Of a stretch of DNA of 64,000 bases, positions 36,593 through 45,863 are shown one piece after another. The notes under the pieces are model-generated. The model was not told the DNA's origin. It did no database searches and was given only the letters and a program-made list of their open reading frames with translations. The stretch is from NCBI GenBank assembly GCA_965267185.1, contig OZ253937.1:3720001-3784000 (forward strand), written 5' to 3'. The first letter of the stretch is position 1; every line of letters begins with the position of its first letter. The DNA is from G965267185 sp965267185 (GTDB lineage: Bacteria > Pseudomonadota > Alphaproteobacteria > UBA6615). The position numbers and the translations under genes were made by a program.

Positions 36593-37765
36593 ATGTCGGT
36601 AAAGCAAGAAATAGTGCGAGACCAAGAGCTGTTCACGCAGTGGCGGCGCGAACTTCACGCCCATCCGGAAATCGCCTTCGAGGAACACCGGACGTCGGAT
36701 TTCGTTGCCGAACGGTTGGAGAGCTTCGGGGTCGAAGTGCACCGCGGTTTGGCGAAAACCGGTGTCGTCGGCCGGCTTTCGGCGGGCACGGGCAACCGGG
36801 CAATTGGGTTGCGCGCCGACATGGATGCGCTTCCGTTGGAAGAAGGGAACACCTTCGACCACCGGTCTGAGGTGCCGGGCATGATGCATGCGTGCGGCCA
36901 CGACGGGCACACGGCGATGCTGCTGGGCGCCGCGAAATATCTCGCCGAAAACAAGGGTTTTGACGGCACCGTCTACTTCATCTTCCAACCGGCCGAGGAA
37001 GGCCTGGGCGGGGGCGAAGTGATGATCAAGGAAGGCCTGTTCGAAAAATTTCCGGTCGAGGCGGTGTTTGGGATGCACAACTGGCCGGGTATGCCAGCCG
37101 GCGAATTCGGCATTGCCGCTGGCCCGATGATGGCGGCTTTCGACAGTTTCGATCTCAAGATCGTCGGAACTGGGGCTCATGCGGCGATGCCACACCAGGG
37201 CGTCGATACGGTTGTAACCGCGTCGCAAGTGGTGACCGCGCTCCAGACGATTGCCAGCCGCAATACCGACCCACTCGATGCCATCGTGGTGTCGGTCACC
37301 CAGATTCACGGCGGCGAGGCCTACAACATTCTGCCGGAATCGGTCCATCTGAGGGGAACGGTTCGCACGTTCAAAGATTCCGTGCGCGATAGCGTGGAGC
37401 CGGCGATGCGGCGCATCGCGACCGGCATTTGCAACGCGGCGGGTGCGACGATGGAACTCGACTACCAGCGGCGCTATCCGTCGACAGTGAATCATGAAGA
37501 AGAGACCGAGCTGGCCGCGGCGGCGGCGGCCGCTGTCGTCGGCGACGACAAAGTCGAGCGCCGGCCGATCCCGAGCATGGGCGCGGAGGATTTCGCCTAC
37601 ATGCTGCGCGAACGGCCCGGTTGCTATGTCTGGCTCGGTAATGGCATGGCGGAGGGAGGCTGCATGCTGCACAACCCGGGCTACGATTTTAACGACGAGA
37701 TTATCCCGGTTGGCGCCAGCTACTGGGCGACCCTGGTCGAACAGATTTTGCCCGAAGACCACTGA
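36593..37765 (+). CDS. M20-family amidohydrolase (aminoacylase/hippurate-type)
   Basis: 390 aa from the ATG at 36593; an upstream in-frame ATG at 36404 lies inside the preceding gene. Metal-site blocks: RADMDALPLEE, HACGHDGHTAMLLGAA, FQPAEEGLGGGEVMI, then dimerisation domain with GTGAHAAMPHQGVDT and C-terminal GAEDFAYML. Hydrolyses N-acyl amino acids, probably in the cytoplasm. Same strand as, and immediately after, the nitrilase-family gene. Confidence 0.93.
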   Translation: MSVKQEIVRDQELFTQWRRELHAHPEIAFEEHRTSDFVAERLESFGVEVHRGLAKTGVVGRLSAGTGNRAIGLRADMDALPLEEGNTFDHRSEVPGMMHACGHDGHTAMLLGAAKYLAENKGFDGTVYFIFQPAEEGLGGGEVMIKEGLFEKFPVEAVFGMHNWPGMPAGEFGIAAGPMMAAFDSFDLKIVGTGAHAAMPHQGVDTVVTASQVVTALQTIASRNTDPLDAIVVSVTQIHGGEAYNILPESVHLRGTVRTFKDSVRDSVEPAMRRIATGICNAAGATMELDYQRRYPSTVNHEEETELAAAAAAAVVGDDKVERRPIPSMGAEDFAYMLRERPGCYVWLGNGMAEGGCMLHNPGYDFNDEIIPVGASYWATLVEQILPEDH

Positions 37766-37853
37766 ATCCGGCGCATTTCGAAAACACGGTTAATCTACGT
37801 TAACCATATGGCAAGGCTTGGCCGTCACTTTAGGGCGGTTACTTCGAGCTGCC

Positions 37854-39086
37854 ATGTCGATCTTGATTCACGCAATCATTGCCGCCTGTTACACCGTGCT
37901 TGCTCTCGCGAGCGCGTTGCTGCTGCCGCAACTGCTGCCGCCGGTGACCCAGCTTCACGGCACGGTCGCCGCAATCGTCTTGATGCTTGGCGGGGTGGCT
38001 CTGCAATTTAGCCTAGTCCTGCGGCGACGGAGCCGCGAGCACGCGTTTCAGATCGAAGACATTCGTCGGCAAACGCGGCAACTGGCCGAGGATCTTCTGG
38101 AAACCCAAACCCAGTCGTTGCATTGGCGCCAAGCCGCCGAGCAGATGGGCCGTGCCGGCGAGCAGCGCGTTTCGAAGGTGATTTCAGAGGTCAAAGTCCT
38201 ACAGGGTCTGATCGAAACTTTTGCCGATCAGCAAGCAAAGTTGGCGGCAGCAGCGAGCAATGGTAGCGGCCCTCAGCTGGTTGCCGTGGAAGGCGGCAAG
38301 TCGGCTGAGCGTCCGCCAATGCCGCCGGTCGAGGAGATGGCGGAGGACGAAAAACTCCTCAAGACCCTGCGTCAGGCGCTGCGGTCCGACCGGGTCGATG
38401 TCTACCTGCAGCCGATTGTCAGTCTGCCGCAGCGTAAGACCCGTTTTTACGAGTGTTACACCCGCATCCGGTCCGAGGACGGGACGGTGATCGGCCCCGG
38501 TAGCTATATTGGGCTCGCTGAGCGCGAAGGGCTTGTTAGCGCGATCGACAACATGATGCTGTTCCGCTGTGTGCAATTGATCCGCCGCACGCGCGGCCGC
38601 AACTATGATGTCTCGTTCTTCTGCAATATTTCCGGCGACAGCCTGGACGATCCCCGGTTTATCGGCGACTTCGTGGATTTCGTTGCGGATAACCCCGAGC
38701 TCGCTCCCAACATCTATTTCGAGATCGGCCAGGCCGAGCTCGACAACGCGCCGCGGGAATCAATCGACAACTTGATCCGGCTCTCGGAACTGGGCTTCCG
38801 GTTCTCCCTCGATCAGGTGACCCATCTCAACCTCAACTTCTCCGGCTTGGTAGCGCGGGGCTTCCGCTACGTTAAGGTCGACGCGCGGTTCCTGTTGGGC
38901 TCGGCGACCGATATCAAGAGCGATATCGCTGTGGACGATATCAAGACGCAGCTCGACCGCTACGGATTGAACATGATCGTTGAGAAAATCGAGAACGAAG
39001 AAGATCTTATCGAGTTGCTCGATTTTGAAGTCGATTATGGTCAGGGCTATTTGTTCGGCGAGCCAAGGTTGAGCCGAGTCGACTAG
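37854..39086 (+). CDS. TipF-like membrane protein with degenerate EAL domain
   Basis: 410 aa from the ATG at 37854; a TTG at 37818 is the alternative. Two transmembrane segments (about 4-22, HAIIAACYTVLALASALLL, and 34-55), a coiled coil (about 62-130, QIEDIRRQTRQLAEDLLETQ) and a C-terminal EAL-type domain (about 170-410). The EAL is replaced by ECY (200-202) and the DDFGTG metal loop by LDQVTH (319-324), so cyclic-di-GMP cleavage is not expected. This layout matches Caulobacter TipF, a c-di-GMP receptor for polar flagellum assembly. Confidence 0.75.
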   Translation: MSILIHAIIAACYTVLALASALLLPQLLPPVTQLHGTVAAIVLMLGGVALQFSLVLRRRSREHAFQIEDIRRQTRQLAEDLLETQTQSLHWRQAAEQMGRAGEQRVSKVISEVKVLQGLIETFADQQAKLAAAASNGSGPQLVAVEGGKSAERPPMPPVEEMAEDEKLLKTLRQALRSDRVDVYLQPIVSLPQRKTRFYECYTRIRSEDGTVIGPGSYIGLAEREGLVSAIDNMMLFRCVQLIRRTRGRNYDVSFFCNISGDSLDDPRFIGDFVDFVADNPELAPNIYFEIGQAELDNAPRESIDNLIRLSELGFRFSLDQVTHLNLNFSGLVARGFRYVKVDARFLLGSATDIKSDIAVDDIKTQLDRYGLNMIVEKIENEEDLIELLDFEVDYGQGYLFGEPRLSRVD

Positions 39087-39174
39087 CGCGGGCCCTAACA
39101 GCCACCTTTAAAAGGTTGCGCCGGCGTGTCATGAAGGCGCCGGTATTGGTTGTCTCCGGCAAACGTTCGTCTCC

Positions 39175-40053
39175 ATGAAAACCGACATTACAACAGGATT
39201 GGCGCCGCTTGCGGCGCGCTACGATGCCTTCATCCTCGATCTCTGGGGCACATTGCACAATGGGATCGAGCCGTTGCCGGGTGCGCTCGATTGCCTTGAG
39301 CAGCTGCGGAAACAAGGCAAATCCATCGCGCTGCTTTCGAATGCACCGTTTCGCACCAGCGTTGTCATCGAGGTGATTGACCGCATTGGCGTGCCCCGCG
39401 AACTCTACGATTGCGTAATGTCGTCGGGCGAGGTGGCATGGCATGCCGTCGCGGGACGTATCGATCCGTGGCATGCCGCGTTGGGCCGGCGGGCGGCGTT
39501 TATCGGCAACGACCGCCACCGTTCGATGCTCGATAATCCCTATATCGATCCGGTTGAGGATATCGCAGAGGCTGACTTCGTGATGTGCACCGGGCCGCGG
39601 CGAGCCGCCGACACGGTCGACGACTATGTGCCCGAACTTAAAGCGGCGGCAGCGCGTCACTTGCCGATGGTCTGCGCCAACCCCGACCGTGAAGTTCTGC
39701 GCGGCGAGAACCGCGAGATCTGCGCCGGTGCGATTGCCGAGCATTACGAGGCAGCGTTGGGCGGAGACGTGGCATGGCACGGCAAGCCGTTCCGGCCGGT
39801 GTTCGATGAAGTGTTACGGATGCTCGGCGATCTTCCTCGCGAGCGCGTCTTGATGGTGGGCGACGGCATCCACACCGATATCGCCGGTGCGGCCCAGGCA
39901 GATATGGATGCGCTTCTGGTGTGTGGCGGTATTCACGCCGTGGCGCTAGGGATCACGCCCGGCGATGCGCCCGAAGCGGAAGCGCTGGAAAAATTTCTAA
40001 CCGAACACCGTCAGTCGCCCCGCTATGCCAGCGCGCGGTTGCGCTGGGCGTAG
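39175..40053 (+). CDS. HAD-superfamily IIA hydrolase
   Basis: 292 aa. Motif I is FILDLWGTLHNG (catalytic Asp with unusual Trp in place of the second Asp side chain of DxD, typical for the IIA hypothetical group), motif II is in LLSNAPFR, and motif III is MVGDGIHTDIAGA near the C-terminus, with a NagD-type cap between. Known in alphaproteobacteria as TIGR01459-type. Dephosphorylates a sugar phosphate or nucleotide; substrate unknown. Confidence 0.9.
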   Translation: MKTDITTGLAPLAARYDAFILDLWGTLHNGIEPLPGALDCLEQLRKQGKSIALLSNAPFRTSVVIEVIDRIGVPRELYDCVMSSGEVAWHAVAGRIDPWHAALGRRAAFIGNDRHRSMLDNPYIDPVEDIAEADFVMCTGPRRAADTVDDYVPELKAAAARHLPMVCANPDREVLRGENREICAGAIAEHYEAALGGDVAWHGKPFRPVFDEVLRMLGDLPRERVLMVGDGIHTDIAGAAQADMDALLVCGGIHAVALGITPGDAPEAEALEKFLTEHRQSPRYASARLRWA

Positions 40054-40076
40054 GTGCGCGGTTCGTCTGCTAGATT

Positions 40077-41330
40077 TCAGGCGGCTTTACGGCCGATGAG
40101 CCGCCATGCCGGCATGTCGCCTTTCCCTTTGACTGTAATTTCGCCCAGCGGCTCCAAGTCGTAGCGGTCCTTTAGCGCTTCGTGGATGCGGGAACTCACT
40201 TGGATGGTATCGGGCTCGCCTTCGCTTTCCATGCGGCTGGCCACGTTCACGGCGTCGCCCCATAAGTCGTAGATGAACTTCTTACGGCCGATAATGCCGG
40301 CAATCACTGGGCCACTATTGATGCCCACCCTGAGACGGATATCGACGCCAGAGTTTGCGCGGTACCGCCGGACCGCCTCCAGCATGTCTAAAGCCATATC
40401 GGCGACGACGCGTGCGTGCTCGGGATTGGGTTCCGGCAGGCCGCAAACGGCCATATAGGCATCCCCGATCGTTTTGATTTTTTCGACCCGGTATTTCTCC
40501 GCCAGGTGATCGAACTCGGTGAAGACCTGGTCGAGGATCATCATCAGATCGGCGGTCTTGGTCTTGGCAGCGAGGTCGGTAAACCCGACGATGTCTGCAA
40601 AAAGAATGGTGACGGAGTCGTATTCGTCAGCGATACCGGCGCCCTCATCGCGCAGCTTCTGCTGAGTTTCTTCGGTCAACCGTGCGGCAATACTCGTCGG
40701 TAGAATGTTGAGCAGAAGGCCCTCGACGCGATCGCTCGCTTGCTGGAGCGCGGAGTATGCTGAATATACAACGAGGTAACTAAGGGTCAGGCCAGTCAGG
40801 AAGGGGAGAAACAGTTTTGCTGTAATCGTTTCCTTCGCGGGACCGTGGAACAGCAGCCCCTGGGGGTTGATGTCCGAGCGGTGAAGGGGAGACGCAAGTT
40901 CGAGCGCCAGCGCGTCGACGGCCAGCGCGCTCAGGGCGATGAGCAGGGTCGCGGCGAACCAGGGCAGCGACCGTTTTGCGCCCAACAATGCGACCGCGAA
41001 GATGGGTATCGTAGGCAGGAAAAATAGATCGCCGTTACGATTTCCGAGCAGTGCCAACAACCCTGCGATCACAAGCAGCCCGACACTGGCGGCGAACATG
41101 TAGGCCCAATCTATCCGTTTACCGAACTGAAGAACGATTACCGATCCAGCCACCCCGACAATGCCCGCCCAGTCGAGAATAAGCTCGAAGGTGGTGCGGT
41201 CTTCGAACAGAACTAGTTGGAGCAGGAAAAGGATAATGCCGATCATAGCGATGACGAAGATGGACTTGATTCGTCGGTCGCGATCGGTGTCCGTATGAGT
41301 GTGGCCGATCCTTATCGCCGATGTGAGCAC
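40077..41330 (-). CDS. Class III adenylate/guanylate cyclase with membrane region
   Basis: 417 aa. Several N-terminal hydrophobic segments (about 22-40, 52-67, 75-92, 103-150, 175-192), then a C-terminal cyclase domain. Metal-binding Asp residues are in FADIVGF (first) and KTIGDAYMAVCGL (second); the base-reading Lys in EKIKTIGD and Asp in YDLWGD fit adenylate specificity; ribose contact is in NVASRME. Produces cAMP at the inner membrane. Transcribed in the same direction as the MBL gene just upstream (14 bases). Confidence 0.92.
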   Translation of the reverse strand: MLTSAIRIGHTHTDTDRDRRIKSIFVIAMIGIILFLLQLVLFEDRTTFELILDWAGIVGVAGSVIVLQFGKRIDWAYMFAASVGLLVIAGLLALLGNRNGDLFFLPTIPIFAVALLGAKRSLPWFAATLLIALSALAVDALALELASPLHRSDINPQGLLFHGPAKETITAKLFLPFLTGLTLSYLVVYSAYSALQQASDRVEGLLLNILPTSIAARLTEETQQKLRDEGAGIADEYDSVTILFADIVGFTDLAAKTKTADLMMILDQVFTEFDHLAEKYRVEKIKTIGDAYMAVCGLPEPNPEHARVVADMALDMLEAVRRYRANSGVDIRLRVGINSGPVIAGIIGRKKFIYDLWGDAVNVASRMESEGEPDTIQVSSRIHEALKDRYDLEPLGEITVKGKGDMPAWRLIGRKAA

Positions 41331-41344
41331 GTGGCTGCGCTCCT

Positions 41345-42283
41345 CTATGCGGTCGCCTCTTCGGCTAAGGCGAGATAGGTTCGGCGCACATTGTAGCGAT
41401 GGCGGCCGGCGACGATATCGGGCCGGTCATGCGTTGGCGGCGGGGCGAACGCGTCGGGCAGGGTCGCCCGGTCTTCGGTTTCCTCGAGGCTCAGGCCGTC
41501 AGCCAGAGCCTTCTTCACTTCATTGGTCACCCCACCGAAGTACAGCATGTAGCGGCTAAGAACGCCGGCATCTGTGATCGGCGCATGGCCGGATATCAAA
41601 GTCTCGACCGGGACAGTTTCGACAAATTTGGCGAGCGTTGCCGTATAGGTTGGCGCATCGCCTTCCAGCGCCAGCCCGAACGCCCCGGTCGTCATGTTGC
41701 CGGTCCACGCGGCGCGCGCCGCCGGAGCGTAGGTGATGGTATCGCCTGGCGTGTTGGCGGGCCCGAACCAATAGAGCTCGACCAACTGGTTGCCGAGATC
41801 GATGGTGAGGTGGTCGTCGAACACGATATTCGGTGCGCGATAGTGAACGTCGTCAAAGAGGCCGGGATTGTCGCCGACAGTCGGCAAGAGAAACGCTTTT
41901 TCCTCTTCAATCCAGGGTGTGCGCATCGCCGTCTCACGATGCTGAATGATCAATGTTTCAGCAGGGAAAGCACAATTTCCGAATGTGTGGTCGCCGTGAT
42001 AGTTGCTGTTCACGAGGTAGCGGATCGGTTTGTCGGTGATCTCGCGCACGCGGGCCAATATTTGTTCGGCCATGGCGACACAGATGTGAGCGTCGATCAC
42101 CAGCACCGCATCGTCGCCGACGATGAAACCGGCATTGTCGACGTTGTAGAGGCTCGACATCAGGGCGTAGACACCGGGCCCGAGCTCCTCAGTCGAGAGT
42201 TCACAGCCGGTCGGATCGAGCTCGAATTTGGCAAAGTCGTCGGGAAAATCTGCCCAGTCGAGCATTGTGGGCTTGGGGTTCAT
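41345..42283 (-). CDS. Metallo-beta-lactamase-fold hydrolase
   Basis: 312 aa. Family metal-site blocks: NSNYHGDHTFGN (HxD-H element), TPGDTI and SGHAP. No signal peptide. The family covers thioesterases, lactonases and similar hydrolases. It is divergent, 281 bases away, from the large acyl-carrier/adenylation protein, and co-oriented with the cyclase gene downstream. Confidence 0.87.
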   Translation of the reverse strand: MNPKPTMLDWADFPDDFAKFELDPTGCELSTEELGPGVYALMSSLYNVDNAGFIVGDDAVLVIDAHICVAMAEQILARVREITDKPIRYLVNSNYHGDHTFGNCAFPAETLIIQHRETAMRTPWIEEEKAFLLPTVGDNPGLFDDVHYRAPNIVFDDHLTIDLGNQLVELYWFGPANTPGDTITYAPAARAAWTGNMTTGAFGLALEGDAPTYTATLAKFVETVPVETLISGHAPITDAGVLSRYMLYFGGVTNEVKKALADGLSLEETEDRATLPDAFAPPPTHDRPDIVAGRHRYNVRRTYLALAEEATA

Positions 42284-42481
42284 GCGCGGCGTTCCTTGTT
42301 GTTTTTAGCGCTCGGCCTGAATTTTCAGACAGTAGTACAACGTCTATGGCCGTGGCTAAAGCCGGTATCCCTTGGCGCAGAAGTGGCATGATTGTTTACA
42401 ATCCCGACCGGGATGTCAGGAAATTTTACAGATTTACACGCGCGGGAAAACTAAGCTTTTGAAAACGTGAGAAAATATATC

Positions 42482-42497
42482 TGGCGCAGTTTTTGCT
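42482..42497 (+). promoter_or_regulatory. Possible sigma-54 (-24/-12) element
   Basis: TGGCGCAGTTTTTGCT matches TGGCAC-N5-TTGCW with one change in the -24 half and exact spacing. It would start transcription near 42508, about 57 bases before the TTG of the large gene. The same stretch can fold into a CGCAG/CTGCG hairpin, so this is not certain. No other gene is seen in 42284-42564. Confidence 0.35.
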
Positions 42498-42564
42498 GCG
42501 ATGAACGGGTTTTGTGGAATAGCCGTGTTCCGGCGTTCACTTTCGTTTTGGGGGAAGTGTTAAC

Positions 42565-45500
42565 TTGGCCACGCCAACCGAAATTGCCCTCTCCGCACTC
42601 TGGGAGACGGTCTTAAAAACCAAGGACATTGGCTTGGACGAAGACTTCTTCGTGCTCGGTGGCGATTCCTTGAACGCTGCCCAGCTGGTAATGTCGGTCG
42701 AAGAAATTTTCGGGGTTGATCTCCCGCTCGCCGAGGATTTTAGCGAAGAGAATTCGATCAGGGTCATGGCCCGCAAAATCGATAATGCCCGAAACAACGC
42801 CATTCGTCGGCCAGTCGGCGCAAATGCCATGGCCGGATCCGACGATGCCGGTCGTTCTTCTTCGATACAGACATATGTTGGCGCGTCGGCAATTGATTTG
42901 GCCCAGAGTCCCCAACAAGACATCCGGATTGAGGCGGGACCAGATACGGCGCTAGCGCGGGTCGGCGAGAGCCCAAAATCCACCGCACTGGATTTTCAAA
43001 CCGTTCCGGAAGCGATAACCGCGTGGGCCGAGCGAACGCCAAACCGCATTGCCCTTATGAGCGCCGGTCTTGACCCCATCGCTTACGGCCAGCTGGCTGA
43101 GGAAGCACAACGGATTTGCCATTTCCTCGAAGCGAATACGGTTATGCCGCCGCAACGCGTCGCTGTGTGCGTGCAGGATCGGCCGAGCTTGGCGCTATGC
43201 TTGATCGGCCTGCTTTTCCATGGTGCACCGGCCATTCCGGTAAATCCGGCAACGACGGCGGAAGAATTTCATACCTACCTGACGAAAGTGCAAGCGGATG
43301 CCGTTATTTGCATCGCGGGCGAGGATACCGTTGCCAAGGCTGCAGGTGGGCAGCTCGGGTTGACGGTTGTGGAACTTGAACGCAGCGAGAACGAAATCGG
43401 CTTTGAGTTCAGCGATAATTTTCCGGCGTCCGCGGGCCTGGTCGGCATCGCAGACCCGTCTGAATGGGCTCTGCTGCTTTCGACCTCAGGCACGACAGGA
43501 CGCAAGAGCGTGCCGAAAACCCATGGCGAAATGACCGTCAATGTAGATCAACGTGCAAAATGGATGGGGCTTGGACCGAAGGACCGGTGTCTTAACGTGA
43601 TGCCGCTCTACCTGTCGCAGGGCATCTATGACGGTTTGTTGGCGCCGCTTTATACGGGTGGCAGCACGATCCTCGCCTCAAGCTCCGACACGGAGGCGTT
43701 TTTCACCAGTTTGGAAGTGTACCGGCCCACCTGGTACACGGCGGTTTATACGTTCTATCGGGACATTCTAGCGCAAGCGCCGAAGTACACCCGCGTTATC
43801 GAGAAGGCGTCGCTTTCGTTTATGAAGGCCGGCGGCATGCGCTTTCCGCAGGAAGACGCGGAAAAGATCGAAGCGTTGTTTAAAGCGCCGATTATGAGCG
43901 CTTATGGGATGACGGAGACTGGCTGGATCGCTAGCGAGCCGCTTCCGCCCAAAACGCGAAAAGCCGGCGCGGTCGGATTGCAGGTAATCGATGAGGTGAA
44001 ACTGATCGATGAGCAGGGGGAAAGCGTCGATGTTGGGCAAACCGGCGAAGTTGTCGTGCGCGGCCCCGGCGTCATGAAGGGATACATCGACGATCCGGAA
44101 GCCAATGCCCAGGCGTTCATCGATGGCTGGTTTCGCACGGGAGATCTGGGACATTTCGACAACGACGGTTTTCTGACGCTGACCGGCCGCATCAAGGAGA
44201 TGATTAATCGCGGCTCGGAGAAAATCAGCCCTGCTGAGATCGAACAGGTGCTCGTTCAGCATCCCAACGTCGACGATATAGCCATTTTCGCCGTACCTCA
44301 CACGACCTTAGGCGAAGACGTTGCCGCGGCTATCGTTTTTAACGAAGACCAGGGAAAAACCTCGCAAGACGAACTTCGAGAGTTCGCGCTTGGCCGGCTA
44401 ACCCGTTCCAAAGTGCCGCGGCAGATCTTTCCGGTATCCTCGATCCCCCGAACGCCGGGTGGGAAACCGCAACGCAACGTTCTCGTCGAGCAGTTTGCCC
44501 GGCCGTCATCGGAACCGCCGGTGGCGGAACCGGATAAAGCAACCCACGATATGGATATGCGGGTTCCGCTTATGGAAGTGCCGCTGATCGCTTTATGGAA
44601 ATCGGTGCTGGGGACCGATTCCATCGACCGGCACGACCGCTTCTCCGATCTTGGCGGTACCGAGCAAGCCGCGGCGGAGTTGGCGGACACCCTTCGGGCC
44701 GTGTTCGGCGTCGATCTGCCAAATGCGTGCCTGTTCGCCGAGGGCGACACGGTGGCCAAAATGGCGGCGATGATTGACGGTTCGCCAACGTTGAAGGTCG
44801 AGCTTGACCGAGACGACGAGCCGCAACCGGATGACACCGCGACCGCAAATCGGCGGCGCCAACTAATTGATTTCCGCGACGTGGCCCGTACCGCTGTATT
44901 GGCGGTTTTGCTTGTCGTTGCGATATTTGGCTCGCCGCGATTGTGGCGAAAATTGTCCAGCGCAGCCGCTACACTTCACGTCAAGCTTTGTGGATTGCAG
45001 CCCGACCGTTTCTCTGGATATGCCGCTGCGGACAACTTCGGTCTCGATCCGGCAGAGCTCAAGCAGCAGCTACTCGCCGGTGTGTACGCAGACTATATCT
45101 ATACGCTGCGTGAGCATCTGCCCGGCGGATGGCGTCCCAACGTCGCAATCAGCGGCACCGAACACATTGATCAGGCCTTGAGGCAAGGACGGGGCGCGAT
45201 TCTTTGGGCCGCTCAAGATGTTTCGGGTGATTTGGTCCGACTAAAAGCATTGAGCGAGTCGGGCTTCCCGTCCGTTTTCTTGAGCCATCTGACGCATCCA
45301 TATTCCGATACGGTATATGGCTACCGTGTCCTTAATCGGGTCCGTACGCGCGTTGAGGACCGGTACCTCGTGGGCAGGGCGGTGGTCAGCGGTGGAGACG
45401 AGGTTCGCGCCCTCCAGAAACTGCGGGCGCATCTCCGTGAAAACGGTGTTGTCTCCATTGCTGCAGTGGAGGCCTCGGGCAATCCGCAGGAGTTACCGTT

Positions 45501-45777
45501 TCTCGATGGCTGGCTTCGTTTGGGTATCGGCGCTGCATTTCTGGCAGCGCGGGAACGAGTCCCTGTGTTGCCGGTTTTCACGACTTCGAACCCGGACGGT
45601 GCGTTTGAGGTTTTGGTTGAACCGCCGCTGCAAACCCAAATTTCCGATCGCGACGCGCTCGAACCCGAACATCTGGCGGCGCGTTTTGCCGAACGTCTCG
45701 AGGCTCATGTCCGGCGTCATCCCACTCTGTGGCGGGGTTGGCTGACCGGCGGCCAATGGCGGGCAGCTTCCGATTGA
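42565..45777 (+). CDS. Carrier-adenylation-carrier-like-TM-acyltransferase-like fusion protein
   Basis: 1070 aa; TTG at 42565 behind GGGGGAAG. Domain order: carrier domain (1-75) with attachment serine S35 in GGDSLNAAQ; AMP-forming adenylation domain (about 150-640) with STSGTTGRKS (306-315), YGMTETGW, GWFRTGDLG and the catalytic Lys in GGKPQR (K634); second carrier-like domain (about 675-750) where GGTEQ replaces GGDSL, so E700 stands where serine should be; one transmembrane helix (about 774-792); and an LpxL/HtrB-like lysophospholipid acyltransferase fold (about 855-1065). There the usual His-x4-Asp/Glu reads Gln884-x4-Asp889, so standard acyl transfer is doubtful. Likely loads an acyl or amino acid group on its own carrier and passes it to a lipid at the membrane. 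No phosphopantetheinyl transferase lies nearby. Confidence 0.88.
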   Translation: MATPTEIALSALWETVLKTKDIGLDEDFFVLGGDSLNAAQLVMSVEEIFGVDLPLAEDFSEENSIRVMARKIDNARNNAIRRPVGANAMAGSDDAGRSSSIQTYVGASAIDLAQSPQQDIRIEAGPDTALARVGESPKSTALDFQTVPEAITAWAERTPNRIALMSAGLDPIAYGQLAEEAQRICHFLEANTVMPPQRVAVCVQDRPSLALCLIGLLFHGAPAIPVNPATTAEEFHTYLTKVQADAVICIAGEDTVAKAAGGQLGLTVVELERSENEIGFEFSDNFPASAGLVGIADPSEWALLLSTSGTTGRKSVPKTHGEMTVNVDQRAKWMGLGPKDRCLNVMPLYLSQGIYDGLLAPLYTGGSTILASSSDTEAFFTSLEVYRPTWYTAVYTFYRDILAQAPKYTRVIEKASLSFMKAGGMRFPQEDAEKIEALFKAPIMSAYGMTETGWIASEPLPPKTRKAGAVGLQVIDEVKLIDEQGESVDVGQTGEVVVRGPGVMKGYIDDPEANAQAFIDGWFRTGDLGHFDNDGFLTLTGRIKEMINRGSEKISPAEIEQVLVQHPNVDDIAIFAVPHTTLGEDVAAAIVFNEDQGKTSQDELREFALGRLTRSKVPRQIFPVSSIPRTPGGKPQRNVLVEQFARPSSEPPVAEPDKATHDMDMRVPLMEVPLIALWKSVLGTDSIDRHDRFSDLGGTEQAAAELADTLRAVFGVDLPNACLFAEGDTVAKMAAMIDGSPTLKVELDRDDEPQPDDTATANRRRQLIDFRDVARTAVLAVLLVVAIFGSPRLWRKLSSAAATLHVKLCGLQPDRFSGYAAADNFGLDPAELKQQLLAGVYADYIYTLREHLPGGWRPNVAISGTEHIDQALRQGRGAILWAAQDVSGDLVRLKALSESGFPSVFLSHLTHPYSDTVYGYRVLNRVRTRVEDRYLVGRAVVSGGDEVRALQKLRAHLRENGVVSIAAVEASGNPQELPFLDGWLRLGIGAAFLAARERVPVLPVFTTSNPDGAFEVLVEPPLQTQISDRDALEPEHLAARFAERLEAHVRRHPTLWRGWLTGGQWRAASD

Positions 45778-45863
45778 GCGCGCGGTTTAGAGACCTGTAG
45801 GCGCAATGCGCGGCGAATTGCGCTACCTTGTGTCGGCCACACTGGTTATTCGGGAAGTAGCGC

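Noticed and set aside
36260..37762. 500-codon antisense frame over the M20 gene
   Set aside because: Same type of GC shadow; no domain, and the plus-strand amidohydrolase motifs are complete.
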